Below are positions 8,234-15,782 of a stretch of DNA of 64,000 nt, one piece after another. Every line of letters starts with the position of its first letter. Position 1 is the first letter of the stretch. The notes under the pieces are model-generated. The model saw only the letters and a list, made by a program, of their open reading frames with translations, had not been told where the DNA came from and did no database searches. The position numbers and the translations under genes are program-made. Source of the DNA: Solirubrobacter deserti (lineage in GTDB: Bacteria; Actinomycetota; Thermoleophilia; Solirubrobacterales; Solirubrobacteraceae); contig NZ_QPKJ02000001.1 of assembly GCF_003344625.1 (NCBI RefSeq), forward strand, positions 372,001-436,000, written 5' to 3'.

Positions 8234-9745
8234 ATGAACCAGTCCGTCCCGTTCGAGGATGTCGACTTCCTCGATCCGGCACTGCAGGAGGCGCTGGAGC
8301 GCGAGGGCGCGGGCTGGGCGATCGAGCGGGTGCGCGAGGCGGGCCTGGTCGCCATGTCGGCCGAGGCGCAGGCCCACGGGCGCCGTGCGGAGCGCAACGA
8401 GCCGCGGCTGCTCACCCACGACCGGTTCGGCGCGCGGATCGATCAGGTCGAGCTCGACCCCTCGTGGCACTGGCTGCTCGACGGCGCGGTCTCGCGCGGC
8501 ATCCATGCGCTCCCGTGGGCCGACCCGCAGCCGGGCGCGCACGTCGCCCGCGCGGGGCTGGAGCTGATGTGGACGCAGGCCAACGCGGGCGTCATGTGCC
8601 CGATCTCGATGACGTATTCGGCCGTGCCCGCGCTGCGGGTGGACCCGGTCATCGCCGCCGAGTGGGAGCCGCGGCTGATCGCCGGCGAGCTGGCCGGCAT
8701 GGCCATGACCGAGAAGCAGGGCGGCTCGGACGTGCGCGCGAACATCACCGAGGCCCGCCCGGTCGGCGACGGCTGGTATGAGCTGCACGGCCACAAGTGG
8801 TTCTGCTCGTATCCGCCGTGCACGATCTTCCTGGTGCTCGCGCAGGCGCCCGGCGGGCTCTCGTGCTTCGTGGTCGAGCGCGGCGCCGGCATGGAGTTCC
8901 AGCGGCTCAAGGACAAGCTGGGCACGCGCTCGCTGCCGTCGAGCGAGGTCGAGTTCCGCGGCGCTGCCGCCCGGCTGCTGGGCGAGGAAGGTCGCGGCGT
9001 GGCGACGATCATCGAGATGGTCACGCACACGCGGCTGGACTGCGTGATCGGGTCGACGGCGTCGATGCGGCGCGGCGTGGCCGAAGCGATCTGGCACGCG
9101 CGGCACCGGTCCGCGTTCGGCGCGCTGCTCGTGGACCAGCCCGCGATGATCAACGTGCTCGCGGACCTGGCGCTGGAGTCCGAGGCGGCGACCGTGACCG
9201 CGCTGCGGCTCGCCCGCGCCTACGACTCCGGCGACACCGCGTTCCGGCGCTTCGGCACCGCGATCGCCAAGTACTGGATCTGCAAGCGCGCGACGCCGCA
9301 CGCCGCCGAGGCGCTCGAGTGCCTGGGCGGCAACGGGTACGTCGAGGAGTCCCCGATGCCGCGGCTGCTGCGCGACGCGCCGCTCAACGGCATCTGGGAG
9401 GGCTCGGGCAACGTGATCGCGCTCGACGTGCTGCGGGCGCTCGCGCGCGAGCCGGACGGGCTCGCCGCGTTCGTGGCCGAGTGCGAGCTCGCCCGCGGCG
9501 GCAACGCGCTGCTGGACGCGCACCTGGACCGCCTTCCGCGGACGCTGGACCCCTGGACCGCCCGGCGCGGCGTCGAGGAGCTGGCGCTCGCCTTCCAGGC
9601 GTCGCTGCTGGTGCGGCACGCGCCCGCGCCGGTCTCCGACGCGTTCTGCGCCGCTCGGCTGGGCGAGGGCGGGCGCGTGTTCGGGACGCTGCCGTCCGGC
9701 GTTGACGGGGCGGCCATCGTCACACGTACGCTGGCGGATCGGTGA
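8234..9745 (+). CDS. AidB-like acyl-CoA dehydrogenase family flavoprotein
   Basis: A 503-residue acyl-CoA dehydrogenase-fold protein. Features are the AidB-type MAMTEKQGGSDVR loop (about residues 156-168), HGHKWFCSYPPCTIFLVLAQ, THTRLDCVIGSTASMRRGV and the C-terminal YVEESPMPRLLRDAPLNGIWEGSGN. AidB proteins bind FAD and, in Escherichia coli, DNA in the adaptive response to alkylation; many relatives are plain acyl-CoA dehydrogenases. Substrate cannot be told from sequence. It sits on the coding strand between ftsI and murE, where such a gene is not normally found, and appears to have its own promoter and a 3' hairpin. Confidence 0.85.
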   Translation: MNQSVPFEDVDFLDPALQEALEREGAGWAIERVREAGLVAMSAEAQAHGRRAERNEPRLLTHDRFGARIDQVELDPSWHWLLDGAVSRGIHALPWADPQPGAHVARAGLELMWTQANAGVMCPISMTYSAVPALRVDPVIAAEWEPRLIAGELAGMAMTEKQGGSDVRANITEARPVGDGWYELHGHKWFCSYPPCTIFLVLAQAPGGLSCFVVERGAGMEFQRLKDKLGTRSLPSSEVEFRGAAARLLGEEGRGVATIIEMVTHTRLDCVIGSTASMRRGVAEAIWHARHRSAFGALLVDQPAMINVLADLALESEAATVTALRLARAYDSGDTAFRRFGTAIAKYWICKRATPHAAEALECLGGNGYVEESPMPRLLRDAPLNGIWEGSGNVIALDVLRALAREPDGLAAFVAECELARGGNALLDAHLDRLPRTLDPWTARRGVEELALAFQASLLVRHAPAPVSDAFCAARLGEGGRVFGTLPSGVDGAAIVTRTLADR

Positions 9746-9750
9746 GCGCG

Positions 9751-9805
9751 ATCGGCTGGCGCCGATGCGGCTCAGATCCGCTTGCGGATCGCTTCGCGGA
9801 TCTCT
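9751..9805 (+). terminator. Inverted repeats between the acyl-CoA dehydrogenase gene and murE
   Basis: A 6-bp hairpin ATCGGC/GCCGAT (9751-9766) is followed by overlapping GATCCGC/GCGGATC repeats. In the latter, AGATCCGC (9774-9781) can pair with GCGGATCT (9796-9803). The last 19 bases (9787-9805) recur exactly at 42136-42154. No T-run follows. Confidence 0.45.
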
Positions 9806-9821
9806 CTGCCGACCCGCTTCA

Positions 9822-9827
9822 TAGGAT
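9822..9827 (+). promoter_or_regulatory. -10 element TAGGAT before murE
   Basis: TAGGAT lies nine bases before the murE ATG with no Shine-Dalgarno sequence, implying a 5' leader of about two or three bases. Confidence 0.45.
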
Positions 9828-9836
9828 GCTCGTCGC

Positions 9837-11264
9837 ATGACGCTCCGCGAGTTGCTCGGGGACGGCCCCGACGTGGCCGTCACGGGCCTGACGTTCGACA
9901 ACCGGCTCGTGGGTCCGGGGACCCTGTTCTTCTGCGTCCCGGGGTTCACCCGCGATGGCCACGATTTCGCCCCCGACGCGGTGGCGCGCGGGGCGGTGGC
10001 GTTGGTCGTCCAGCGCCCGCTCGATCTCGGCGTGCCCGAGGTGCGCGTGGACGATGTCCGCGCGGCCATGGCGGCCGCCGCCGCCCGCTTCTACGGCGAT
10101 CCCACGGCCGCGCTGAAGGTCGCCGGGATCACGGGCACCAACGGCAAGACGACCTCCGCGTTCCTCGTCCGCGCGCTGCTCGAGGGCGCGGGCGTGCGGA
10201 CGGGGCTGCTGGGCACGGTCAAGTCCGTGGTGGGTGGCGAGGAGCGGGCCGTGGTGCGCACGACGCCCGAGGCGATCGACCTCCAGCGCACGTTCCGCGA
10301 GATGCTCGACGCGGGCGACACCGCGTGCGCGATGGAGATCTCCTCGCACGCGCTGGAGCTGCGGCGCGCCGACGCCATCCACGTCGCCGCGGCCGTCTTC
10401 ACCAACCTCACGCAGGACCATCTGGACTTCCATCCGACGATGGAGGACTACTTCCAGGCCAAGCGGCTGCTGTTCGCCTCCGAGCTGACACGGACGCGGA
10501 TCGTCAACGCCGACGACGCGTACGGCCGGCGCCTGATCGAGGAGTTCGACTGCTTGACGTTCGGGATCGAGGCCGAGGCCGACTACCGCGCGATCGCCGT
10601 GCAGACCGACGCCACCGGGTGCGACTTCGTGGCGGTCACGCCGGACGGCGAGTTCCCCGCGCGCGTCCCGATTCCGGGCCGCTTCAACGTCTTGAACGCG
10701 CTCGGGGCGTGGGCCGCCGCGCGGACGCTCGGCGTCCCGGTCGAGACCATCCCGGACTCGCTCGCGCACGCCGTCACGGCGCCGGGGCGCTTCCAGCCGG
10801 TCGAGGCCGGCCAGCCGTTCGGCGTGGTGGTCGACTACGCGCACAAGCCGGACGCGCTCGAGCAGGTGCTGCTGGCGGCGCGCGAGCTGGCGAGCGGCAA
10901 GCTGATCGTGGTCGTCGGGGCCGGGGGCGACCGCGACCGCGGGAAGCGGCCGATCATGGGCGAGATCGCGGCGCGGCTGGCCGACGTCGCACTGATCACG
11001 TCGGACAACCCGCGTTCTGAGCCGCCCGAGGCGATCATCGACGAGGTCGTCGCCGGCATCCCGGCGACGCCGCACGCGGTCGTCGAGCGCGACGCGGACC
11101 GGCGGGCGTCGATCTTCCGCGCGATCTCCCTGGCCGAGGCCGGCGACGTCGTGGTGATCGCGGGCAAGGGCCACGAGCAGGGTCAGGAGTTCGAGGGCGG
11201 CCGCAAGGAGCCGTTCGACGACTCCGAGGTGGCGCGCGAGGCGATCGCGGCGGTGCGCTCGTGA
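9837..11264 (+). CDS. murE: UDP-N-acetylmuramoyl-L-alanyl-D-glutamate--2,6-diaminopimelate ligase MurE
   Basis: A 475-residue Mur ligase adding the third stem residue to UDP-MurNAc-dipeptide. The ATP site GITGTNGKTTSAF is at about residues 97-109. The central domain has TNLTQDHLDFHPTMEDYF, and the C-terminal domain has VVDYAHKPDALEQVL. The specificity motif D390-NPR is the one associated with meso-diaminopimelate rather than lysine, so the cell wall is predicted to be DAP-type. Start ATG at 9837 follows a near-leaderless promoter. The stop overlaps the GTG of murF. Confidence 0.96.
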   Translation: MTLRELLGDGPDVAVTGLTFDNRLVGPGTLFFCVPGFTRDGHDFAPDAVARGAVALVVQRPLDLGVPEVRVDDVRAAMAAAAARFYGDPTAALKVAGITGTNGKTTSAFLVRALLEGAGVRTGLLGTVKSVVGGEERAVVRTTPEAIDLQRTFREMLDAGDTACAMEISSHALELRRADAIHVAAAVFTNLTQDHLDFHPTMEDYFQAKRLLFASELTRTRIVNADDAYGRRLIEEFDCLTFGIEAEADYRAIAVQTDATGCDFVAVTPDGEFPARVPIPGRFNVLNALGAWAAARTLGVPVETIPDSLAHAVTAPGRFQPVEAGQPFGVVVDYAHKPDALEQVLLAARELASGKLIVVVGAGGDRDRGKRPIMGEIAARLADVALITSDNPRSEPPEAIIDEVVAGIPATPHAVVERDADRRASIFRAISLAEAGDVVVIAGKGHEQGQEFEGGRKEPFDDSEVAREAIAAVRS

Positions 11265-12571
11265 TCTCCTGGGATGCCGCTCGTGTCGCGGAGGCGGCGG
11301 GCGCGCGGCTGGTCGCGGCGGGCTCGGGTGGGCCGACCCGTGCCGTCATCGACACCCGCGCGATCGAGCCGGGCGACCTGTTCGTCGGCCTGCGGGGTGA
11401 GCGCGTGGACGGGGGGCGCTTCGGCGCGGACGCGCTGGCGGCGGGCGCGTGGGGCGTGCTGGTGGCGCCCGAGCACACCGAGGGATTGACCGGCGGGGCG
11501 GTGCTCGCCGCCGACGATCCGCTGCTCGCGCTGCAGACGCTCGCCACCGCCTGGCGGCGCGAGCTCGACGCGGCCGTGATCGGCGTCACCGGCTCGGTGG
11601 GCAAGACGTCGACCAAGCAGCTGATCGCCGCCCTGATCGCGCCGCACCGGCGCGTGGCGGCCAACCCGGCGAACTTCAACACCGAGATCGGCCTGCCGCT
11701 GGCGGTCCTGGCGGCGCCCGAGGGCACCGAGGTGCTCGTGCTGGAGATGGGCATGCGCGGCTTCGGGCAGATCGACGAGCTGGCGCGGATCGCCGAGCCG
11801 GACGTCGGCGTGATCACGAACGTCGGCCCGGTGCACATCGAGCTCGTCGGCTCGCTGGAGGGCGTCGCGCGGGCCAAGGCCGAGCTGCTGGCGCACGTGC
11901 CCGTGGCGGTCATCCCCGCCGACGTCCCGCTGCTGGACCCCTATCTGCGCGAGGACCTGGACGTCGTCCACTTCGGCACCGACGTCTTCCTGGACGACTT
12001 CGACCCGCCGCGCGTGAAGATCGTCGCGCGCGAGCGGGTGATCGAGCTCGAGGTGCCGTTCCGCGCCCGGCACCAGCTCGTCAACCTGCTCGCCGCGGTC
12101 GCCGCCGCCCAGGCCGTGGGCGTCGAGCCCGAGGGCCGCGTGGACGTCGAGTTCGGCGCGCTGCGCGGTGAACACGTTGAGCTCGCGAGCGGGGTGGTCG
12201 TCATCAACGACTGCTACAACGCCAACCCGCTGTCCATGCGCGCCGCGCTCGACGATCTCGCCACGCAGGCGCCTACGGGGCGGCACGTGGCCGTGCTCGG
12301 GGACATGCTGGAGCTGGGCGAGGGCGGCGTGGAGGCCCACCGGGAAATCGGCGCGCACGCCGCGTCAACCGGCGTTGATGTCCTGGTCGCCGTCGGGCCG
12401 CTGTCCGCCGAGATGCGCTCGAGCTTCCGCGGCGAGCTGCACCTGGCCGCGGACGCGCAGGAGGCCGCCGCGGTCACCGCGGGGTTGGTGCGCGCCGGCG
12501 ACATCGTGCTCGTGAAGGCCTCGCGCGGCATCGGCCTGGAGACGGTGGCGGAGGCGCTGGCTCGTGGGTGA
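11261..12571 (+). CDS. murF: UDP-N-acetylmuramoyl-tripeptide--D-alanyl-D-alanine ligase MurF
   Basis: A 436-residue Mur ligase completing the UDP-MurNAc-pentapeptide. It has the MurF-type N-terminal domain (IDTRAIEPGDLFVGLRGERVDG), the P-loop GVTGSVGKTSTKQ at about residues 108-120, the central NPANFNTEIGLPLAVL typical of MurF, and the C-terminal NDCYNANPLSMRAALDDL. It starts with a GTG that overlaps the murE stop (GTGA), and its own end overlaps mraY by eight bases, so murE-murF-mraY are translated as one block. Confidence 0.96.
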   Translation: MISWDAARVAEAAGARLVAAGSGGPTRAVIDTRAIEPGDLFVGLRGERVDGGRFGADALAAGAWGVLVAPEHTEGLTGGAVLAADDPLLALQTLATAWRRELDAAVIGVTGSVGKTSTKQLIAALIAPHRRVAANPANFNTEIGLPLAVLAAPEGTEVLVLEMGMRGFGQIDELARIAEPDVGVITNVGPVHIELVGSLEGVARAKAELLAHVPVAVIPADVPLLDPYLREDLDVVHFGTDVFLDDFDPPRVKIVARERVIELEVPFRARHQLVNLLAAVAAAQAVGVEPEGRVDVEFGALRGEHVELASGVVVINDCYNANPLSMRAALDDLATQAPTGRHVAVLGDMLELGEGGVEAHREIGAHAASTGVDVLVAVGPLSAEMRSSFRGELHLAADAQEAAAVTAGLVRAGDIVLVKASRGIGLETVAEALARG

Positions 12572-13529
12572 GGTCCTGATCGCGGGAACGGCCTCCCTGC
12601 TCATCTGCATCTTCCTGTCGCCGAAGTTCATCTCGTTCCTGCGCGCGCGGGAGTTCGGCCAGAACATCCGCGAGGAGGGCCCGGAGGGGCACCACTCCAA
12701 GGCGGGCACGCCCACGATGGGCGGGATCATCATCTTCATCGCGATCTCCGTCCCGTTCCTGCTGCTGACGGATCTGGACTGGCGGGCGATCGGCGTCTTC
12801 GGCGTCGCGCTGGCGTGCGCGCTGCTCGGCTTCGCCGACGACTTCACGAAGCTCCACAAGAAGCGCTCGCTCGGCCTGCGCGGCCGGACCAAGCTCGTCG
12901 GCATGGTCGTGATCTCGATCGGGCTCTGGCTCGTGGCGACGCGCGGCGCGGACCTGCCGGACACGCTGAACCTGCGGATCGTCGACGCCACGATCGACCT
13001 CGGCTACCTGTACCCGGTCTTCATCTACCTGGTCGTCGCCGGCACCACGAACGCGGTCAACCTCACCGACGGCCTGGACGGCCTCGCCGCGGGCTGCGCG
13101 TCGATCGTCCTGCTCGCCTACATCGCGATCACGTTCACGACCGACCAGCTCGGCCTGTCGCTGATCGCGGGCTGCGTGGTCGGGGCGTGCGTGGGCTTCC
13201 TGTGGTTCAACTCGTTCCCGGCTTCGATCTTCATGGGCGACACCGGGTCACTGGGCCTGGGTGGCGCGATCGCCGCCATGGCCGTGATGACGAAGACCGA
13301 GGTGCTGCTGATCATCCTCGGCGGCATCTTCGTCATCGAGGCGCTGTCAGTGATGATCCAGGTCTTCGCCTTCCAGACCTTCCGCAAGCGCGTGTTCCTG
13401 ATGGCGCCGATCCACCACCACTTCGAGCTGCAGGCCTGGTCGGAGACCAAGATCATCCTGCGCTTCTGGATCGTCGCTGCGGTCTGCAGCGCGATCGGCT
13501 TCACGCTCTACCAGCAGTCGATCGGCTAG
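12564..13529 (+). CDS. mraY: Phospho-N-acetylmuramoyl-pentapeptide transferase MraY
   Basis: A 321-residue polytopic membrane enzyme making lipid I from UDP-MurNAc-pentapeptide and undecaprenyl phosphate. The signature motifs are present: EGHHSKAGTPTMGGIIIF, LGFADDFTKLHKKRSLGLRG, TTNAVNLTDGLDGLAAGC, FMGDTGSLGLGGAIAAMA and the histidine loop MAPIHHHFELQAWSETKIIL. About ten membrane helices are visible. GTG start at 12564. The four bases around its stop are shared with the stop of the convergent propeller gene, so the usual next gene, murD, is not here. Confidence 0.97.
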   Translation: MGEVLIAGTASLLICIFLSPKFISFLRAREFGQNIREEGPEGHHSKAGTPTMGGIIIFIAISVPFLLLTDLDWRAIGVFGVALACALLGFADDFTKLHKKRSLGLRGRTKLVGMVVISIGLWLVATRGADLPDTLNLRIVDATIDLGYLYPVFIYLVVAGTTNAVNLTDGLDGLAAGCASIVLLAYIAITFTTDQLGLSLIAGCVVGACVGFLWFNSFPASIFMGDTGSLGLGGAIAAMAVMTKTEVLLIILGGIFVIEALSVMIQVFAFQTFRKRVFLMAPIHHHFELQAWSETKIILRFWIVAAVCSAIGFTLYQQSIG

Positions 13530-15589
13530 CTGCAGGTCCCCCGCTGGGCGCGCTTGGCGCCGAGCGGCACGCAGTACGTGCGGTGCTTGGCGACCTTGCC
13601 CTTGCGCAGCTTGAAGCGCAGCACCTTCGTGTTCATGCTCGGCGCCGCGATCCGGATGTCCACGGTCTGCCCGGAGCGGAAGCGCGTCCTGCGCTTGTAC
13701 TTGCCGTTCAGCGCCTTCGCGTTGAGGACGTTCATCGTGCTCTTGCGGCTGCGCTTGATCGTGAGTCGCTTGAGCACGCAGCGCGGCTTGCCGGTGCAGG
13801 TGAGCGTGACCGTCGAGTCCAGCGGCAGGTTGCGCACGATGAGCCGCGTGAGCGTGTGGCGCGTGCTCCGGACCGCCCAGTTGTAGGAGACGGGCGCGTT
13901 GACCGTCCGCGGGCGCACGGTCGGGGGCGGCGGCTGCACGGGCGGCACGACCTCGAGGGCCAGCGTCGCGTCCTCGGACGTCAGGCCCGTTGAGGTCGCG
14001 CGGTAACGGACCGTGTCCTTGCCCAGATAGCCCGAGAACGGGTTGTAGAAGACGCGGGCGTTGCCTTCGTCGATCGCGCCGAGCGCGCCCGCGATCGGAT
14101 TGGCGATGATCGCGTACCTGAGCGCGTCGCCGTTGCGGTCCGAGCAGGTGAGCGGCAGCGGAGCCGCGAGGTTCTGCGTCAGCGTCAGCGACTGGCTGCG
14201 GCACTGCGGGTAGAAGTCGCGCCGGAACGCCGTGACCGAGCTGCCCGTGTGCGAGCCGGTGATGAAGCTCGAGTCGTCGACGAACGTGACCTGACCGTTG
14301 CCGGTCAGCGACGGGTAGGCGACGCACTGGCCCGGGACCGAGGCGCCGGCGATCAGCGCCGCGCCGCCGGGCGTCGCGCAGCCGTCACCCCACGGCGGCT
14401 GGGAGAGGTTGCCGTCGGCCTCCCGCGCGAACATCACGACGCCGGGCCTGGTCTCGAGGCCGGCGACGACCGTCTGCCCGTCCGGGCTGACGTCGCTGTA
14501 GGAGACCGTGCTGAGGTTGCGGCCGAACGAGCAGCCGGCGGTGCCGCCGTCGTTGACGCAACTCTGGAAGAAGAGGTTGCCGTCGCCGTTGCGGGCGAAC
14601 ACGAGCATGCCGTTGCTGACGGACACGTAGACGTGGCGGCTGTCCGGACTGACGGTCACGGCGAGGGGCTGCACGAGCCTGGCGTGCGGGTCCGGCGCGC
14701 AGCCGACCGTTGCTCCGATGCACCCGGCCGCTCCGTCCTTTTGACGGATCACGCCCGAGCCCGGGTCACGATCGAACACCATCAGCGTGTTGCCGATGTA
14801 CGAGGGAGCGTAGATCGAGCGCCCGTCCGGCGAGATCGCGAACTGGCGCCCGTGCGAGAACCCCCGGCCGATCGCGCAGCCGTCCGCGCCGTTCGCGGTG
14901 ATGCAGCCATCCGCACCTGCGGGCTGGGAGAGCGCCCCGGTCGCCGGGTCGCGCATCAGGGTCACGATCGAGCCGGCGCCCGTGTATATCTGCCGTCCAT
15001 CGGGGCTGATGACGAGGTTCGACGGCCCGTTGCTCAACGGTCCGTAGTATCCACGGGCGCGCGTGCAGTTCGCCGGGTTGCCCGCCCCGGGCGGGTAATT
15101 GCCGTCGACCGTGAAGCAGCCGGTGTTGCCTGGCTTCTGTGTGAGTGCGCCGGTCGACCGGTTGCGATCGAACACGGTGAGCGAGGCGCCGGACGAAACG
15201 TACACGTTGGCGCCGTCCTGGCTGACGACGATGCCGTTCGGATTGCCGAAGTTGAGCGCCGGCGTGCAGGCGCCGCCGGCGCCGTCCGCGCTGAGACACC
15301 CGCGCTGGGTCAGCTTCCCCGTCGCCGGGTCGCGGTTGAAGATCAGGATCGAGACCGACGGGTCGTGCGCGATGCCGTACGCATGCACGCCGCCCGGAGC
15401 GACGGCGACCTTCCACAGACCGCCCGCCGCGGTCCCGACCGTGCACGCGCCACTGTTGCCGCTCGCGCTGATGCACGACTGCGGGACCGGATGCCACCGG
15501 TCCGCCGCCGACGCCGATCCCGCGAGCGCCAGCGCGGCCACCATGGCGGCGACCGCCGCGCGACATCCGTGTCCGATCAATCCCTGCAC
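13526..15589 (-). CDS. Secreted beta-propeller (YVTN/lactonase-like repeat) protein with an Ig-like module
   Basis: A 687-residue exported protein. An N-terminal signal peptide (about residues 8-28, ending AGSASA) is followed by repeats of a beta-propeller type (about 45-440). Each blade carries a recurring ISPDGR/VSQDGANVYVSS strand, a FDRDPATG turn and a Cys pair in phrases such as GCLSADGAGGACTP. A cadherin/Ig-like segment follows (about 455-540, CSDRNGDALRYAIIANP and YLGKDTVRYRAT), then a basic C-terminal domain. I cannot assign a function; propellers of this kind bind ligands or partners at the cell surface. It is transcribed against the dcw cluster and ends inside mraY. A good promoter and a Shine-Dalgarno sequence (GGGAGG) precede the GTG start. 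Confidence 0.75.
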   Translation of the reverse strand: MQGLIGHGCRAAVAAMVAALALAGSASAADRWHPVPQSCISASGNSGACTVGTAAGGLWKVAVAPGGVHAYGIAHDPSVSILIFNRDPATGKLTQRGCLSADGAGGACTPALNFGNPNGIVVSQDGANVYVSSGASLTVFDRNRSTGALTQKPGNTGCFTVDGNYPPGAGNPANCTRARGYYGPLSNGPSNLVISPDGRQIYTGAGSIVTLMRDPATGALSQPAGADGCITANGADGCAIGRGFSHGRQFAISPDGRSIYAPSYIGNTLMVFDRDPGSGVIRQKDGAAGCIGATVGCAPDPHARLVQPLAVTVSPDSRHVYVSVSNGMLVFARNGDGNLFFQSCVNDGGTAGCSFGRNLSTVSYSDVSPDGQTVVAGLETRPGVVMFAREADGNLSQPPWGDGCATPGGAALIAGASVPGQCVAYPSLTGNGQVTFVDDSSFITGSHTGSSVTAFRRDFYPQCRSQSLTLTQNLAAPLPLTCSDRNGDALRYAIIANPIAGALGAIDEGNARVFYNPFSGYLGKDTVRYRATSTGLTSEDATLALEVVPPVQPPPPTVRPRTVNAPVSYNWAVRSTRHTLTRLIVRNLPLDSTVTLTCTGKPRCVLKRLTIKRSRKSTMNVLNAKALNGKYKRRTRFRSGQTVDIRIAAPSMNTKVLRFKLRKGKVAKHRTYCVPLGAKRAQRGTCS

Positions 15590-15619
15590 TGCCCCTGCCT
15601 CCCGTTCATCCGGCGCCGG

Positions 15620-15649
15620 TAGCTAAGCGGGACGAGTCCCGACCGTCAA
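15620..15649 (-). promoter_or_regulatory. Promoter of the propeller gene with a palindrome in the spacer
   Basis: On the minus strand TTGACG (15649-15644) and TAGCTA (15625-15620) are 18 bp apart. The spacer contains the 14-bp palindrome CGGGAC-GA-GTCCCG (15628-15641), placed where a repressor would block polymerase. No adjacent regulator gene is evident. Confidence 0.5.
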
Positions 15650-15742
15650 CCCCGAATCGGCACGTGTTCGACGCACCCCGTCACAAAACTGCACCAAATC
15701 AGTGCCAATTGAAGCGCTCGCCACCACAACCGGCGCCACACC

Positions 15743-15774
15743 CTCCTTGATGGCGGAAACCCACCAACAAGGAG
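15743..15774 (+). promoter_or_regulatory. Inverted repeat covering the ribosome binding site
   Basis: CTCCTTG (15743-15749) is the exact complement of CAAGGAG (15768-15774), the Shine-Dalgarno sequence of the gene starting at 15783. The 18-nt loop leaves a 7-bp stem that could close the ribosome binding site. Confidence 0.4.
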
Positions 15775-15782
15775 CCCCGCTC

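Noticed and set aside
15702..15782. Earlier start of the ATL fusion protein at 15702
   Set aside because: The ATG at 15783 has AAGGAG at correct spacing and begins at the conserved domain; the extra 27 residues are not conserved-looking.
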